In this document: positions 46,006 through 58,858 of the stretch, piece by piece
How the letters are laid out: each line of letters opens with the position of its first letter
Position numbering within the stretch: the first letter of the stretch is position 1
Source of the DNA: Bullera alba
Lineage: Eukaryota > Basidiomycota > Tremellomycetes > Tremellales > Bulleraceae
Direction: 5' to 3'
Length of the DNA stretch: 64,000 bases
Assembly: GCA_001600095.1 (NCBI GenBank)
Contig: BCIX01000002.1
Location: forward strand, 186,001-250,000
Translations under genes and position numbers: made by a program
Notes under the pieces: model-generated
What the model was told of the DNA's origin: nothing
The model's input: the letters and a program-made list of their open reading frames with translations, nothing else
Databases searched by the model: none

Positions 46006-48335
46006 CTAAGTGATCTCACCCAGCTCTTTCCCCCTTCGCTGGAACATCAACAGTTCTTCCCGATATCGCGCCCCATACGACCTGTGGGCGACTTTCCTGG
46101 CATGCCGGACCGACGCGCGGCGGATCTTCTCTGCCCTCTCCTCCTCGGATTCGGTGATGCTCGTCCTGTTGATGTCGCCGGCCGAAAGGCATCCAGATTC
46201 AACCTCTCCAAACTGTCCCTGCTCGTCGTCGTCGGGGCAGATCTCCTTGGCCTTGCCTTTTCCCTTCCTATCCCCCTCCTCATCCACCCTCTTCCGCTTG
46301 GCGGCCAATCGAGACTCCACCAGCTCCGCTCTTTCTTCCATAATATCCGCTGCGTCGGTACACATTTTCGGAAGGGCAATGCTCCCTTCACAACTCCGAA
46401 CCATCACCGGTCTATCACTCGGCTTGGAGGGACCAGGGGGCATGATATTCTCGAACGGGCTCGTAATCCCTTGTGCGATCCGAGCTTGCCGCTCCTTCTC
46501 CTCTTCCTCCTCTTGATCGTTGTTGGTATCGGTAATGACGAGTCCAGTTCCCGGTTCGATCTCAACTGTACACTTGAAGCCAGCCTCGAGCAATTTCGAC
46601 AGTTTGATCGAGTTGTTACGATCCAAGATGACATCAGTGTCCAGTGGCTCGTGCCCATCCGCGTGATAGAATGGGTGTCGAAATATCGAGCTGGAGGTGG
46701 CCCAAGCCTGCCTTCGACCCGTCACTGCGTCTCCCCGTGTCGACGAAAAGTATTCCCCCTCGCGATTTGGCACTATCGGTATGCCCCTTTTCGCCAATTC
46801 TTCCAAGGAAAGCGGTCGCGATACTGGTCCTTTGGAATGCGCGCCTATGGCGCCGCCGTATCGACGTTTGCGGGATGGACCAGCGCCGTGATCGCTACTG
46901 ACCCTTCTGGACATCGGCAATGACTTGACTTGGGACGTGGCGGGTGGCTTTCGATATGGCATGACCTCTACCAAGTACGGTTGTATAACGGCGGTCATAT
47001 CTTCGGGAATTGGGGGAGGAGGCATCGGTGCAGCATTCACGCGTAGAAACTGCGGATGCGGACGCAGGTCGTCTCGCGAGTACGGCTGTGTGTGTCCATA
47101 TCTAACGTAGTGGTCGGGCGAGTAGAACTGCCCAGGTAGCATTTGTGGCTCCAAACACGCTACCAGTAGTATTAGTATGGCAGAAGTTGCGATGAGAGTT
47201 CGTTGGACTCACTCTTGAATGGACAGACGGCTTCCTTGACTTTTGTCATGTGCGCGAGTACATGCCGCTCAAGTTGGTCTACCGAGTGGAAACTCTGGCT
47301 CTTGCACCCCTGCCATGCGCACCTGATCCTCAGGTAGGCATCCCAGTCCTTCAACCCATCGTAAGCTCACATTCTGTACCTTGGGCAGTGTCTTCAAACT
47401 ACTCACCGGATCAAAGCGGGACTCGGCCTCTTCAACAGCCTGGTCGTAATGCTTCTGCATGTGCTATAAGTTAGCCCACCGTCAGCTATCATCTCGAAAG
47501 GAGGATGGCAAGCTCGTACCCTTTGAAAGAGCTTGTAGCTCGCCATCATGGCGTCGCATCGACCGGCAACGGACCCTTGTTGTGATTTGGATGACGGCCC
47601 CGCTGAGGAAGACGATCCCGGGGTACTGCTGCACCCTGGTCTTGCTGACCATTTGCAGTTGACCTCGCAGAGCCTATACCTGCCCAGATCTCTGATTTTG
47701 TCCAATGACACAACCTCGTCTTCCTTCTTGGTCGGCTTGCCCTGGACTGGCAATTTCGAAGATCCAGCGCCATTTCTAGCTTCCTTGCCCTCTTTCCTCG
47801 GACCCTCTTGACCAGGTTCCCTTCCCTCACCGCTGTTGGCCTTCGGCAATCCAGTATTCACTTGCTGAGCGACAGGATCACTTGCGGTAGGAGGCGGAGT
47901 CGGAGGTAGGACGATCCGGTTGAAAGACCCCTTGATGCCAACATCAATTTCCTCGCGTCTGGCCGGCGCTTTCGCCCAGTCCGGGTCGATCATGCTGAGT
48001 CCTAAACGGCCAGGCAATGTCTCTTGGGAGATGGAAGGCCGGGAGGTGATGATGGTGAAGGGCTTGGACGAAAGACGTTCATCTTCCGCCCCATCCCGAG
48101 GCTCTACTGGGAACGATGAACCCTGGCCATGTGATCGATAGAGAGGGTGAACCTGACCCAGAGGAAGGCGATGTCGACTAGATATACCCTCGAGAAACTG
48201 ATGCGTACGCGAAGGCAGGCAGTACCGAGCAGCAGGCGGGTTGTCTATAGAAGCTGCAGGTGTCTTGTTGTTGTTGAACGTAGATAGACGTTGGTTGTGG
48301 TGGAGAGGAAGAGCAAAGTCAGTGGTCACCAACAC
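46006..48335 (-). CDS. C2H2 zinc-finger protein, probable transcription factor
   Basis: Exons (transcript order): up to about 48335 down to 47520, then 47407-47463, 47213-47348 and 46006-47159, all in frame; about 720 aa. The first finger is unusual: C-x3-C (CEVNCKW) is followed by a Ser-rich insert before SYKLFQRHMQKHYD (H-x3-H). The second finger is regular: CAWQGC...FHSVDQLERHVLAHM (C-x4-C-x12-H-x3-H). Fingers sit mid-protein; the N-terminal part is disordered. The C-terminal part has basic runs (PSRKRRYGG; AAKRKRVDEEGDRKGKGK) that could serve nuclear import. No ATG is found in frame near 48335; the frame opens with GTG there, so the true start is either in an unseen exon or at a downstream Met. 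Confidence 0.7.
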
Positions 48336-48494
48336 GACTGTTTCAGTTTCCGGCGGAAGTCTGCACAGTGCACGGTCCTCATCCTTGGTAGTGCATCATG
48401 CTATGCGTAGACGGTGAACAGGAGAACAGACCTTGAAGGTGAGAGCAAGGCTACAGGCGTTACCTATCCGCGAGCATACAACTCCGATGCATGA

Positions 48495-51140
48495 TCAGAA
48501 TACTGGTGCGTCTTTGAGGAACAACCTCCCTTCCTCCCCTGCCACCCACTTGGCCACCGCATTCGCGGCAGCCACCATTGCCGCTTTGGAGAGATGCGGC
48601 GATGTGGCGAGGTACAGCTCGAACGGCTTGGTAACCTGTATACCCAAATGGATCAGCTGAGCTCGAGATCCCCTTTGTGTCACGTACCCAGGCCAAACAC
48701 GCTTCGTGCTCTTTGCGGAGGTAGACCAGTCTGAGTGGCGCCGATTGCCCAGAGCGCGCGTGGACCGCATCGTGGAGTTGGTGGTACAGCGTGATGAGTC
48801 TGGGACAAGCTTGTCAGCGGAGAGTCATGCGATGGGTGGAGACTGTACTGACCTCTTGCGATCAGGGCTGTCCTCCTCGTAGGGCGCTTCCCATTCGGGA
48901 GACGTGATCTGCACGTTTTGTCTAGACTTGTAGATGAAGTGCTTGAGACCGGGGTGGTCCACGGCGGCTAAGTATGTACCTTAGCAAATATCTTGTTGAC
49001 AAGTTCTGAGTCACGTACCGACCGAATACCCATGCGAAGGTATCGACTGCTCGATCCGAGCTAGAGTGTTGTCCTTTTCCAAGTTCTACCGATAGACCGT
49101 CAGAAGGCAACGCTACCATAATCCACGATTCACTCACCTCTAGCACCATATCCTTCCAGCCTCGGAGATCCTCAAAGGCCTCTCTGTCCGCGCTGACGAA
49201 CACGAGAGCAACATCTTCCAATACGTAGCTCACGTACGCGTGAACAAAGCCCGCCGGGTTGAACTTTGGGAAACACATCGGGATCCAAGCTTCCGACGTA
49301 CGAAGAGATTGCGACGTGCTGAGCGTGTTCAACAACAGATGGAGGTCTGAAGGGTGTATAGAGTGTTTGCGAGGCCGGAGCAGAGTGACGATGTGTCCCC
49401 CGGCAATCAGTAAGACATACAGCAGGTCCTGCAAGGATAAGCGGAAAGTCAAGCTCGACTTGGGAGTGCTCACCTTGAACTTGGCAGGGGGCATGAGAGC
49501 AGCAGCGGCAGTATCCCGTAAAGCGGGGTTCATCCGAAGTGGCTGGAGTGTAGATGTCGAATAGCTAAAGTCGTGCTGACTCCGCTTGATCAGAGCATGC
49601 AGGAAGTGCTCGGTGCCTACGTATCAGCCAAGGCGGCTCTCATGAACCCACCTTCCAGGAGGCGAGAGAGGTCGAAGTTGCTTCTCCGCTGGAATGCCCG
49701 GGATAGCTGAGTCGACGAAATGACCGAGAGGATCTGAAGGTGGATGTACTCGAGGTGGACCCGGAGCTACAACCAGTCAGCTGAAGACGCTCAAATTCCA
49801 CTCACGATATGTTCTGGTTCACCCCAGTCGCTGATGCAGAAGAGGTATAATGGCGCTTTGAGCACAAAGGCAATACGACTGCCACCTCTGACGATACACC
49901 TGGTTCCTCCATCAGTACTCCAGTCCCCGCGGGAACTTCAGACCGCCAGCTCACCTCAACTTGTCGTCTTCCTCGGCGAAGATGGATATAAGCGCTTGCA
50001 CCACGCCCATGAGGTTGGTCAAGTTGTCCTCGGAGTCGGGGTGACTGGAGTAAGGTCATTATACGTCTAACATGAGGTGATCATTAGCCTTAAAAAATAG
50101 ACGTACGAGCAGAATACCGGCTTTCCAGCGTCAGTGAGGACGTAGTACCTCCTATCGGCGTATGTGCGGTCTGAGCAGGTTAGCACGAACGGCGTGTTCC
50201 AGTATTCAATACCCACTCGGCGGTGGATCCAAGGTATGCAGATCGCCTGCATTGACAAAACGATCAGTCCATCGATCCCAAACGCGGGACGAGCAGCTGT
50301 CTCACCCTTTATAGACGTCGCTCTTGACCTCACGCTCCCTGCTCTGATTTCGCTCGCGGTTGACCTCCTCACTAAATCCCTTAGACCCTTGGCAGCCGAT
50401 TGCGAATTCAACGTCGACACCATCTCCCCTTGCACCTCGACCTGGTCCACTTCAACCTCTGCTTCAGTCTCCCCCACTTCTAGTTCTGCCTCTATTGCCT
50501 TTTCCTTTCCCTTTCGCGATGGCGTCAAACTGCTCTTCGTTGGTGTCGACGGTGATGAGCCTGTCGACCGTCGAGTTGGCGTGTATGAGCCATTGCGGTC
50601 CGATATCTCGAGCTTTGATAGATCATGACTAGGTGGTGCCAGGGTTTTGGACGATGTGACAAAGGTACTAGATAGACCAGTTGTGCTCCTGCTTCTCAGC
50701 CTTGATGGGGAGTTGGCACCACTCCCGCCCGAGCCTGAGCCCACGCCCAGCGTAGATCCAGAGAAGAGCGAGGCGAGCTCTGTGGACGGTGGATTCCTGC
50801 TCAGACGCTTCATGGTCCCTCCTCCGCTTCCTGTGGCTCCTGCATTGACTTCAGCTCTTGGAGGTGTTCCCCCGCCAATCGCAGGAGTGGACATGGTCGG
50901 AACAGACTCCGAGCTTCCCGACTCGGAGCCATCCGTCCTGCCTCGACTCGAATTCGACACGGTGGTAGATGTATTAGAAGCTGAAAAGAGCGTTTGGGAC
51001 AGTGCTGGCCGACCAGACTTCGCCTCCACTGAAATCGTTGACAACTGCGACGTGGTGCGGTTCGGCGAGGGGGGAGCGAGACCCGCGGGTCTCTTGCCTC
51101 GGGGCGACGTGTCAGCCAAGACGCTGGCGTCGGGGCTCAT
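48495..51140 (-). CDS. MON1: Vacuolar fusion protein MON1
   Basis: Subunit of the MON1-CCZ1 guanine-nucleotide exchange factor for Rab7/Ypt7, acting at late endosomes and autophagosomes before vacuole fusion. Long disordered Ser/Thr/Pro N-terminus, then three longin-type domains. Landmarks in order: DRRYYVLTDAGKPVFCS, SEDNLTNLMGVVQALISIF, RIAFVLKAPLYLFCISDWG, LEYIHLQILSVIS, FDLSRLLEG, LLYVLLIAGGHIVTLLRPR, HPSDLHLLLNTL, ESWIPMCFPKFNPAGF-like (EAWIPMCFPKFNPAGFVHAY), HPGLKHFIYKSRQNVQ, and the C-terminal ending LKDAPVF. At least seven introns. The ATG at 51140 (MSPDAS) is the first in frame after an upstream stop; an extra 5' exon is possible. Confidence 0.92.
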
Positions 51141-51504
51141 CTCAGTCACCAGTAGCCCAAGGGTGGGCGATGAGACCTACGATCTTGCGCTGGCTCGGAT
51201 ACGCGTTGTTGGACAGGTCGAGAAGTAACAGCTTCGTTTTGGCTTCGTTCCAGCTGGTCACCGAGCAGTCGCGGACCTGGAAAAGTGGAGGTCGTCCAAG
51301 GGCTTTTTGCATCCAGGCCTCCCAACTGATGTCCTCGTCCTATCTGACGCGGAGGGGATCTCTACGACAGCGCGGGCCTTTCAAGATAGATACATAAGCG
51401 GCGCCAAGGCTCCGTACTTTGACGACCAGTACATATGTCCTATTCCTTCAGATCCCGAACCTCTCGAAAGCGTTGTCAATACATTTGGCGGGGCGTCTCC
51501 CCGA
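51141..51504. other. Spacer between MON1 and the eIF2B gamma gene
   Basis: Both genes run leftward; this is the MON1 promoter and the eIF2B gamma 3' UTR. A possible acceptor just upstream of the MON1 ATG (ATCGTAG) hints at a leader intron. Confidence 0.4.
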
Positions 51505-53672
51505 CTACGCCTCCTGTCCTGCCACAAGTCTCTCGCCCTTGAGAATCGCTGTATCATCGTCAGTAACGACCCATCCTTCTAACCCCGAACATTGACATTC
51601 GAAGTCCAGTCGACGAGGACTCACCACCTGGAGCGGCTTCAAAGCCAGTACCAAACTCGCAATCCTTCACCGAGGCCTTTTCCCCTATTCTCACGTTTGA
51701 ACACAGAATTGCATTCTCAATCCGAGCACTACGTGTTGTCAGTTCCACACCCATCCCCGACCGGCCTTCCGCTGCGCAAAGCTACTCACTTCTCCTCGAC
51801 CGTGACAAAGTCCCACAACACACAACCTGTAATCTTCGCCCCTCGGCCAATGTTGCAATGCCTACCCACCACACATTTCTTGATACTCGCTCGATCACCA
51901 ACTCTGGTGCCTTCGCCCAACAAGCTATCAGGGGATATTTGCGCCGTAGGGGTGACCAGTGGCGCTTGTGCAGTGCCGTCTATCGAAGCGATGGCCGGTT
52001 GAGCCGGGGTGGAGATGACAGGCGGCATGGTTCGTAGGAAACGCCGATTCAGCTCCCAGTATCCAGCGAGAGAGTTGGCTCGAATGAGATAATGTGGTTC
52101 GGCGGCCGCGGGCGCTTTGCCCTTGTTACCCTTGCCGGCGGGCTCGGCCTCGACTGCTGGAGGAACCGCGAGGACGTATTGACATTTCCAAGTGGCTTTC
52201 TTTGACGACTTCTTGCTCGGGAAGGCTGCCATGGCTCCGGCGGCAGCGGAGAATGCGGCCGAGCCACTCATTGATGATGGACTGTCTTGACGAGGGGATG
52301 TCGGGACGGTGGGAGGGAAAGAAGGGACGTGATCGGAGGATGGCGATGATGCAGACAGATCGTAGGTGTGGGAAGAGGAGCTAGGTGGGGCCATTGTCGA
52401 CCGGGCCAGAGCAGCAGCAAAGGTGTCTCGTCTAGGTGGATTGAGGACTGATCCGGGTAAGCATCGAGTGCCGATAAAGAGTGGAGAACTCACTTGAAGC
52501 CCATCGTTCCCCCAGACCCTTCTGCCAAGATCCTTTCAGCAACCATGGTACAAACTGCTCCCTGAAGTTGGCGAGATCTCTGGGCCGGCGTGTAGCAAGC
52601 AGGTCCAGCACAGTCCGACGGAAGACGTAGATATGCGCGTCGAGCAGTCTCGTAGAAAGGGATAGAGATGGGTGTCTGGAGTAGGACTGTTGAGCTTGAC
52701 TTGGTTTCAATGCTCTTGACGACTTACGACGCGATGAGCGACATTCTCAGCTCCAAATCCTCGTCCATGCCCTCCAGGGGTTCGACCAGGAGTAGCTGGT
52801 TCGTCTCCTTGTCCATGGCGACCAGAATCTTCTCCTCCTCTACGAATCAAATCAGCTTTGGTCTTTCACAAACCACTTACCCTCTTTGACAGCTTCTATA
52901 GGCTCGTAGAAGACAGACGTAAGGACGGCATCTGGCGAGGCTCGGTGTTTATCCAATATCGACGCGAGGGAAAGGTACGGCGGGGGAGCCAGATCGCACG
53001 GGAGTAGGACAAAGTCGGACTTCACAGTATGTCAGCATTGGCCTCGACGCTTGGCTTCACCGAGCGTTCATGAAAGACCCGCTGCAGCTCACCTTGATAT
53101 GAGATCTGAACCTCCTGAGCAACCGCGCGGTACCCTCTTTCACGTTTGCAAAGTCCTTTGCACCCCTTCCCGTGCTCTCACTCTGGTCCTCATCATCATC
53201 CTTTTCCCCATCGGTGTATCGCTTGAGATCGATCCTCGCTCTTGAATGCGTGGCCGATGAATAGTTCTCTGCTAGGTGATTCGATATTGACGAGTGGAAC
53301 GCCGGTGGGACGATCATCAGAATATCTACGATGTTCATTCAGCATGTCTGCCCTCCTCATGCGTTATTTCCCGATGCCACATCCGACAAAGCGCGTTGAC
53401 TTTGACGTACCCGTGAGACCCGAATTGAACACCCAATCCAGGACGAGGTTAATAATAGGCACATTGCCCACCGGCATCAGAGCTTTAGAAACGACATTTG
53501 TGCCCTCGTTGAAAGGGTACAAGCTTACGCGGAAATCAGCACCAGACTACTCCTTCCCAAGGACAACTCACCTCTCGCCGTAGCCAACGGGGATGACGAT
53601 CATAAAGTCCTGCGTGTCGACCATCCGCCGGGTCTTGGACACGTTGGTCGGGTTGTATATCCGGGTAGGCAT
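51505..53672 (-). CDS. GCD1: Translation initiation factor eIF2B subunit gamma
   Basis: Catalytic-subcomplex partner of eIF2B epsilon; together they exchange GDP for GTP on eIF2. ATG at 53672 (MPTRIYNP). The N-terminal nucleotidyltransferase-like fold has FMIVIPVGYGERLYPFNEG, ALMPVGNVPIINLVLDWV and SDFVLLPCDL. The middle is enlarged by a Ser/Pro/Ala-rich insert (HTYDLSASSPSSDHVPSF region). The C-terminal left-handed beta-helix hexapeptide repeats are clear: GDRASIKKCVVGRHCNIGRG, then ARIENAILCSNVRIGEKASV, then EGWVVTDDTAIL. Last exon is short (51505-51573 region) and ends VAGQEA. About ten exons. The last residues and splice frame agree with the family. Confidence 0.9.
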
Positions 53673-54114
53673 CGCGAGTGGGAAGGTTGACCTGTGATCT
53701 ATCTTGTGGGAGCTATGCGATGTGTCCTGTAGGGAGACGGTGCGTGCTTGAAGTATGTCACTTTCGAACAAAGAGACAGAGACGAGGCAAAGAAGAGATG
53801 ACTTGTGCAGGAGCTCGTGTAGGAGGTTGACTCGAGTTGCAGTCAAGGTTCAATTCGACTTTTGGCTAGCTGCGTTTCAGGTTTGAAATTGATCCCGCGG
53901 ACGCGGTCAGTCTACTAAAGTAGTACGATACTACCTAAGTACCTGCTCGACTGCTTCCTCAACCTACTCTCAAGATCTCGAGTCTCGTGAGAAAATGCAT
54001 GGAAGATGGTACAGCACGGAGAATGTTGACCGTCCAACTCTCAGCTTCTGATCCTGTAGATGCGATATAATGTGACTTCTGACTTGCGATTAATTCCCAC
54101 TACCTCTACCCCTC
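53673..54114. other. Spacer, nothing recognised
   Basis: eIF2B gamma promoter and 3' flank of the RING gene. A repeated AAGTA motif (CTAAAGTAGTACGATACTACCTAAGTACC, near 53915-53943) forms a weak dyad. Confidence 0.4.
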
Positions 54115-56505
54115 CTAGGCCCTTCTCCCTCCTCCTCCACCGAGCACTAGCACTTTTTTCTGTTTCTTCCCCTTCTTCCCACCACCCTTCTCGCTCTCCT
54201 TTGCCGTTGCACTGCGCACCTCGCCATCCGGACCTGGTTCCACATCCCGAGTATCCGAAGTTGTCAACGCATCGAACGCTTCCCAAGCGGCATCCACCTC
54301 CCACTCATTCTCCAGCGTCTCTCTCGTCCTCGGGCGCGGAGCGTGAGCTGCAGAAGTGAGCGTCGACGCAAATGTCCGACTTGACCACGGATTACTCGGC
54401 GACGTTCCCGGCGATGGCATAGCGTGTGACGAGGATGAACCATACGATGCCGGGTGTAGACTTTCACCTGGAGCAGGACCATTCTCGTAGGAACTCGACA
54501 GGGTGGATCGGGCGAGAGCAATAGCGAAATCCCTATCTTCGCGATAGGGCGCCACGGTGTGTGTCACTGGGGGTAATTTCTCCCTTTCGCTTTGCTCCCA
54601 TTTACTCTTTGCCCTGTCCTCCTTTTTGACCCTCGCGCGGCGTTTATCCCGTCTAGCACGCAGAGGCTGTTCAAACGCCGCCAGGCCTTCCTTCCCGACA
54701 ATGTCCTCCAGGTCTGCTTCGACAAACACCACTTCGGTACCGGTTGGCAGGTGACTGAGGTACTTGCATCGCTTTCGCAGGTCGTCGGTGATTGTTCCCG
54801 GGTCAAATCCCGTTGAATGGAACGAAAGCGTTGGCGGGAACAAAGAGTAGGACTTGAAATGGGCGAGTATGATCCTGATGTCCAGTGGGTGCAGGAACAC
54901 ATTGGCGCCGAGTGACGATTGGTAGAAGTAGTAAGAAGGGCTTTGGAGTTCGACGTGGGATACCTGTGGGTTCTTCTTTCGCGACCGTCGAGGTGTGGGC
55001 ATGGGATTCGGCTCCACTGGCATGTTGGGCGGAATGTGCTCTTGAGGGGGTAGGAAAGGTGGTGGTGATTCCTCCTCCGCCTTCCTCTTCTCTTCCCTCT
55101 CTTTAGCCCTGCGTTCCCTTTCCTTCTGCTTTTCCCGCTCCAGACGCTCTCCACCCACGGCGTCGATCCACGCATCTCGACCTTGCTTCTCGCTCTTCTT
55201 TACCATATCCGTCATGAGCTCGGACCGGACTTTTCCAACCTGCCTCTCGACCTTTTCCCTGGCTGCACGGACAAAGTCCCGACCGAGATCATCGCCGCGA
55301 AGGAGGTCCCACTCCGCTTTCAGCTCCTTCAACTCCCTGTCTAGCTCCTCTAGCATGTAGTCAGGGGTGGCGAGCATGAACCTTGAGTATGACAGTACGT
55401 CCGGGAGGAAGTACCAAGGCGCCGTCAAGGGAGGTACAGCTTCGGAAGGCCAAGTTGGGGCGGCGGGAAGAGCCAGAGTCGTCATTTGAGGTCGCTGGAT
55501 CAAGCGCATGTGGATGAGGTGACCCGTTCGCGGGGGCACATCACCCTCAACCACCGCGTCCACAACTTGCGCTTCTTCCTCGAACCCCTCCATCTCGCCC
55601 ACCATACCCACGTGTTCTGGCTCCGCAATCTCCGGGTCCTCGTCGTAGCCTTTGGACGCGGAAACCATCGTCGCGGCATCGAGGTACTTGACCGACTTCA
55701 ACATCCCCTCGTGAACAATGTCTCCGCAGATAGGGCATTTCGACGCCTTTGGTATATCCGACAGCTGGATGTAGTGCAAGATGCAGGGGAAGCAGAAGAT
55801 CTAAGAAGTGACGAACATATCTTAATCAGCTAGGCATATCTTGAGAGTTCGAAATCCCACTTACATGGCCACACTTTGTCATTCGACCGGCTACAGGCTT
55901 GCCCAGGCAAATCGGGCACATCCTCCCCCTTCGTTCCTCTTCCACTCGCCTCCTGCGCTCTGCTGCCTCTTCACCCATGCCCTGTAGATCATGTTCGTCC
56001 AGCGATCCGGCCAAATCGTCCGACTCCTCATGTGCCAGAGACTCCGATACATATCCCTGCGCCACTGAGAATGCTGAAAAGGTCGGCACCAGCACTTGCA
56101 GGATATGCGGCCAGTGTATAGATCTAAACACGACGGTCAGCCTCGGTCAAGACCATATACTCGTCCTGGGACGACTCACATGTCCGCATCGGCAAAGTGT
56201 GCGCCGTAGGACAACATCTCTGTGGGCTTGAGAACAAATCGGAAGTTTGCGTGGACGTATCGCTCTCTGGAAAGCGCTCCCCCTACACCTCTCCTCGATC
56301 GCCTAGGTACCCCTGGCACTCCCGATCCCGGAACGCCAGCACCCCGCTGTCGTGGCGGGAGGGAGAAGTTCAGCCATTGCGATGGGTTCACAGGGTCGTG
56401 ATGTCGATGATCGGTCATATTGAGTGTGGGCTTTGAGTTGCTTCGCTGAGCCTGATTTGGCTGGGGATATGGTCGATTCGATCTCGGCGACGGCACCGGT
56501 GTCAT
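54115..56505 (-). CDS. MAG2: RING-finger E3 ligase of the RNF10/Mag2 family
   Basis: Exons 56180-56505, 55865-56123 and 54115-55800 in frame; 756 aa. RNF10/Mag2 ligases ubiquitinate 40S proteins in ribosome quality control (established for human RNF10 and yeast Mag2). Upstream of the RING: YVHANFRFVLKP, as in the family. C3HC4 RING from about residue 178: MCPIC, then TKCGHIFCFPCILHYIQL, then KCPICGD and VHEGMLKSVK. The C-terminal half has a charged coiled coil (RERRAKEREEKRKAEEE), FYQSSLGANVFLHPLDIRIIL and THLPTG/EVVFVEADLEDI, which match the family's C-terminal region. It ends in a Lys-rich run, KKGKKQKK. Confidence 0.9.
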
Positions 56506-56966
56506 CGTTGACCAAAGCGAGTTGAAGGAGATCAGAGGGCCACTCGTTCGCTTGTTGAGTTTGAATCACCGGTATAGGGGCTCGGAAGATGACTCAGGTG
56601 GAGGTCGGATAGGTCCTATCGAACGTGTAAGAAGCGGTGTGGTGCTATGCTCCACAAAGCTCAATACCGTGATCAGGATAGGGGCACAGGCTACTGTGAG
56701 ATGTGAGGGTGATGCTGGTAACGATCTCGCCCTCCGGACTGGAGGGACGATGTGAGAAGAAGGAGGAGAATCAAGAGTGAGCAATGTTTAAGGATCGAGT
56801 CGGTGGTGACGCGCATCGGGAACAAACGTTCTCCACCATTGACACAGCGAGCGGGAAGCGTGTACCGCGACGGTACCACTCCTGCCCCAAAGACAATACA
56901 AGCAGCATACTAGTCCTCAAGTACACCATACGTATAGACTACACCATGCATGATCCTGCACCCAAC
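56506..56966. other. Spacer, nothing recognised
   Basis: Promoter of the RING gene and 3' flank of NDUFA9. Short frames on both strands only. Confidence 0.4.
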
Positions 56967-58542
56967 TTATGGCACGACGTGATACCTCTTTGTAGGCTTG
57001 AAGTGTCCAACCTCAATAGGCAAATCAAACTCTCCCCTATAATCCCTGTGTCAGCGAGTCTCCTTGAACCAGGCTCTGCAGATATGACTCACGAGTTTCT
57101 GTACATTCGGAGATACTTCTGTGCGTGCTCCTCGATCAAACTTGGCTCAATGCCCAGATCGGCCCAGCTCTTCACATCCTCACCATCCACACCGAGCTGT
57201 TTGGCCAGTTCACCAGATTCGGCCCAACCGCTAGGCTTGTCATCCGCCGCTTTGGCCAATCTCGCCTGGACGCCCACATCGTCCAAGTACTTCCTCTCTA
57301 TCTCATCTGGGTTGACCGTAGGCCACCAGATTGCCCGGTTGAGTATCGTGGCAATGAGCTTGGCCATGGGTTTCGGGATCGTAGGGTAGTTTGGCAGTTT
57401 CTTCATCATAAAGAACTCGCACATGTTGATGAGCTGATTGAACGTGTAGATTTCTGGTCCGGGAAGCGAGAATGTCGACGCGGTGGATGTGACGGGTGCG
57501 CTGAGCATCACGGCGAGAGCTTCAGCCACGTCGTGAACGTATGTTGGCATGATTCGCGTTTCACCACCGTTCAACTTGTACTTTGCGGGCCATCCTGCAA
57601 GGCGTCAGAATGAGGCCAGTCGAAGGGAAATATGGTTCACTCACTGGCGATGTCATGGAGAAGGGTGTCCTCGGCTCCGAACATGGGTCCAGGTCTGACG
57701 ATGGTGGCCTCCTTGAACGCATCTCTCACTGCCCTCTCTCCGGCGTATTTCGATCGATAGAGTTCGGATGGCGAGTCTGGCGAAGCGTTCAGGTGAGAGA
57801 CGTGGATCAGTCGAGGGACGCTGGCCTCTGCGCAGATCTTGGCAATCAAACCAGCAGTCCTATACAGTCTTAGCAAGAGTTCATTGGCAGTCCACTGTGC
57901 TCTTCGTGCTCACTTGACGTTGACGTCGTCGTAAGAGTAGTTCCTAGTCTCCCAGTCTCGTCCGACAATGTTGTACACGGTGTCCGAGTTCTTGACACAT
58001 TCGTAAATTTGATCCGGGTTCCTAGCATCCCATTCCTGCCACAGCGTCAGTACACACACCATGGCCCCTCCCACATGTGCTTTCTCTTCGACTCACCAGT
58101 GGGACGATCTGACCCAGATCACCCATGACCCTTAGGAACCTCTTCGAATCTTCATCTCTGTACGGCACGATGACCTGTCCACCCGCCTTGCCAATTTTGC
58201 TAACAACATAACGACCCAGGAACCCGGTACATCCAAAGACGGTGACCGTGTGTCCGGACGAAGCGGAACGACCACCTGTGGGGGGACCCTTCTTGATGAT
58301 TGGCTTGGGGCTTTGCTTGGTATCTGGTCGGTGGGTGATAATTAGGTCATTGGCATACTACAGATTGGTGAGCACCAGTTCAAGCGAGTGTGTCGTAGCC
58401 TCTGCTCACTCTGACAGACAACCTTGAAGGGTTTGAGCAGCTAGCCGTTTTCGACCGCAACAGAGGGGCTAATTGGACCGTCAGCTCGACTTCCTTGCGC
58501 GGCTGTCAGCTTTCCCCACTCACAAATACGCAAGGAGGACAT
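56967..58542 (-). CDS. NDUFA9: NADH:ubiquinone oxidoreductase 39/40-kDa subunit (NDUFA9)
   Basis: Accessory complex I subunit on the matrix side at the Q/P junction, related to short-chain dehydrogenases and binding NADPH structurally. Seven exons in frame: 58524-58542, 58410-58468, 58097-58357, 57914-58035, 57645-57859, 57093-57594 and 56967-57045; 418 aa. The presequence is built from the first three exons (MSSLRI, then LLRSKTAS, then RLSVR), rich in Arg/Ser and free of acids. Rossmann motif [78 protein letters not shown]. The ORF's apparent stop at 57089 is a splice donor; the last exon adds [17 protein letters not shown]. Confidence 0.94.
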
Positions 58543-58858
58543 GTCTGCTCGCTACTTGCACTGCTTGACGGTGTTGCAAAGCAGCTCAAAGCTCTACTGA
58601 GAATACCACCTCTAGGATGTCGAGGCCAATCAGCGAATTGGGCTTTCTACAATGCAAGCGCCCTGCGCCAGGACGAGTGTGGCACTCGAATTGGAATTTG
58701 ATTCCGTTCGCTCAACTCCGGTCCACCCAGCGTGCTCGTCAATGACCTCTGAGCTACGATCATGCAATGATCATGGTGCATGGACTGATCGTGTAGAGTG
58801 TCTAGGTCATCAACAGAGTCAACATCAATAATCAGCAGGACCGCCATTTGTATTCGCC
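58543..58858. promoter_or_regulatory. Divergent promoter, NDUFA9 / VHS-GAT adaptor
   Basis: 316 bp between two divergent start codons. Contains a TGATCATG dyad near 58768-58790 (CATGCAATGATCATGGTGCATG). No defined factor site is assigned. Confidence 0.4.

Noticed and set aside
45784..46923. 379-codon plus-strand ORF
   Set aside because: Antisense to the C2H2 gene, which has proper splice junctions and zinc-finger motifs on the other strand; the plus frame has no domain.
57089..57091. TGA taken as the NDUFA9 stop
   Set aside because: It is part of a GTGAGT donor; splicing to 57045 adds a final exon with family-like sequence.
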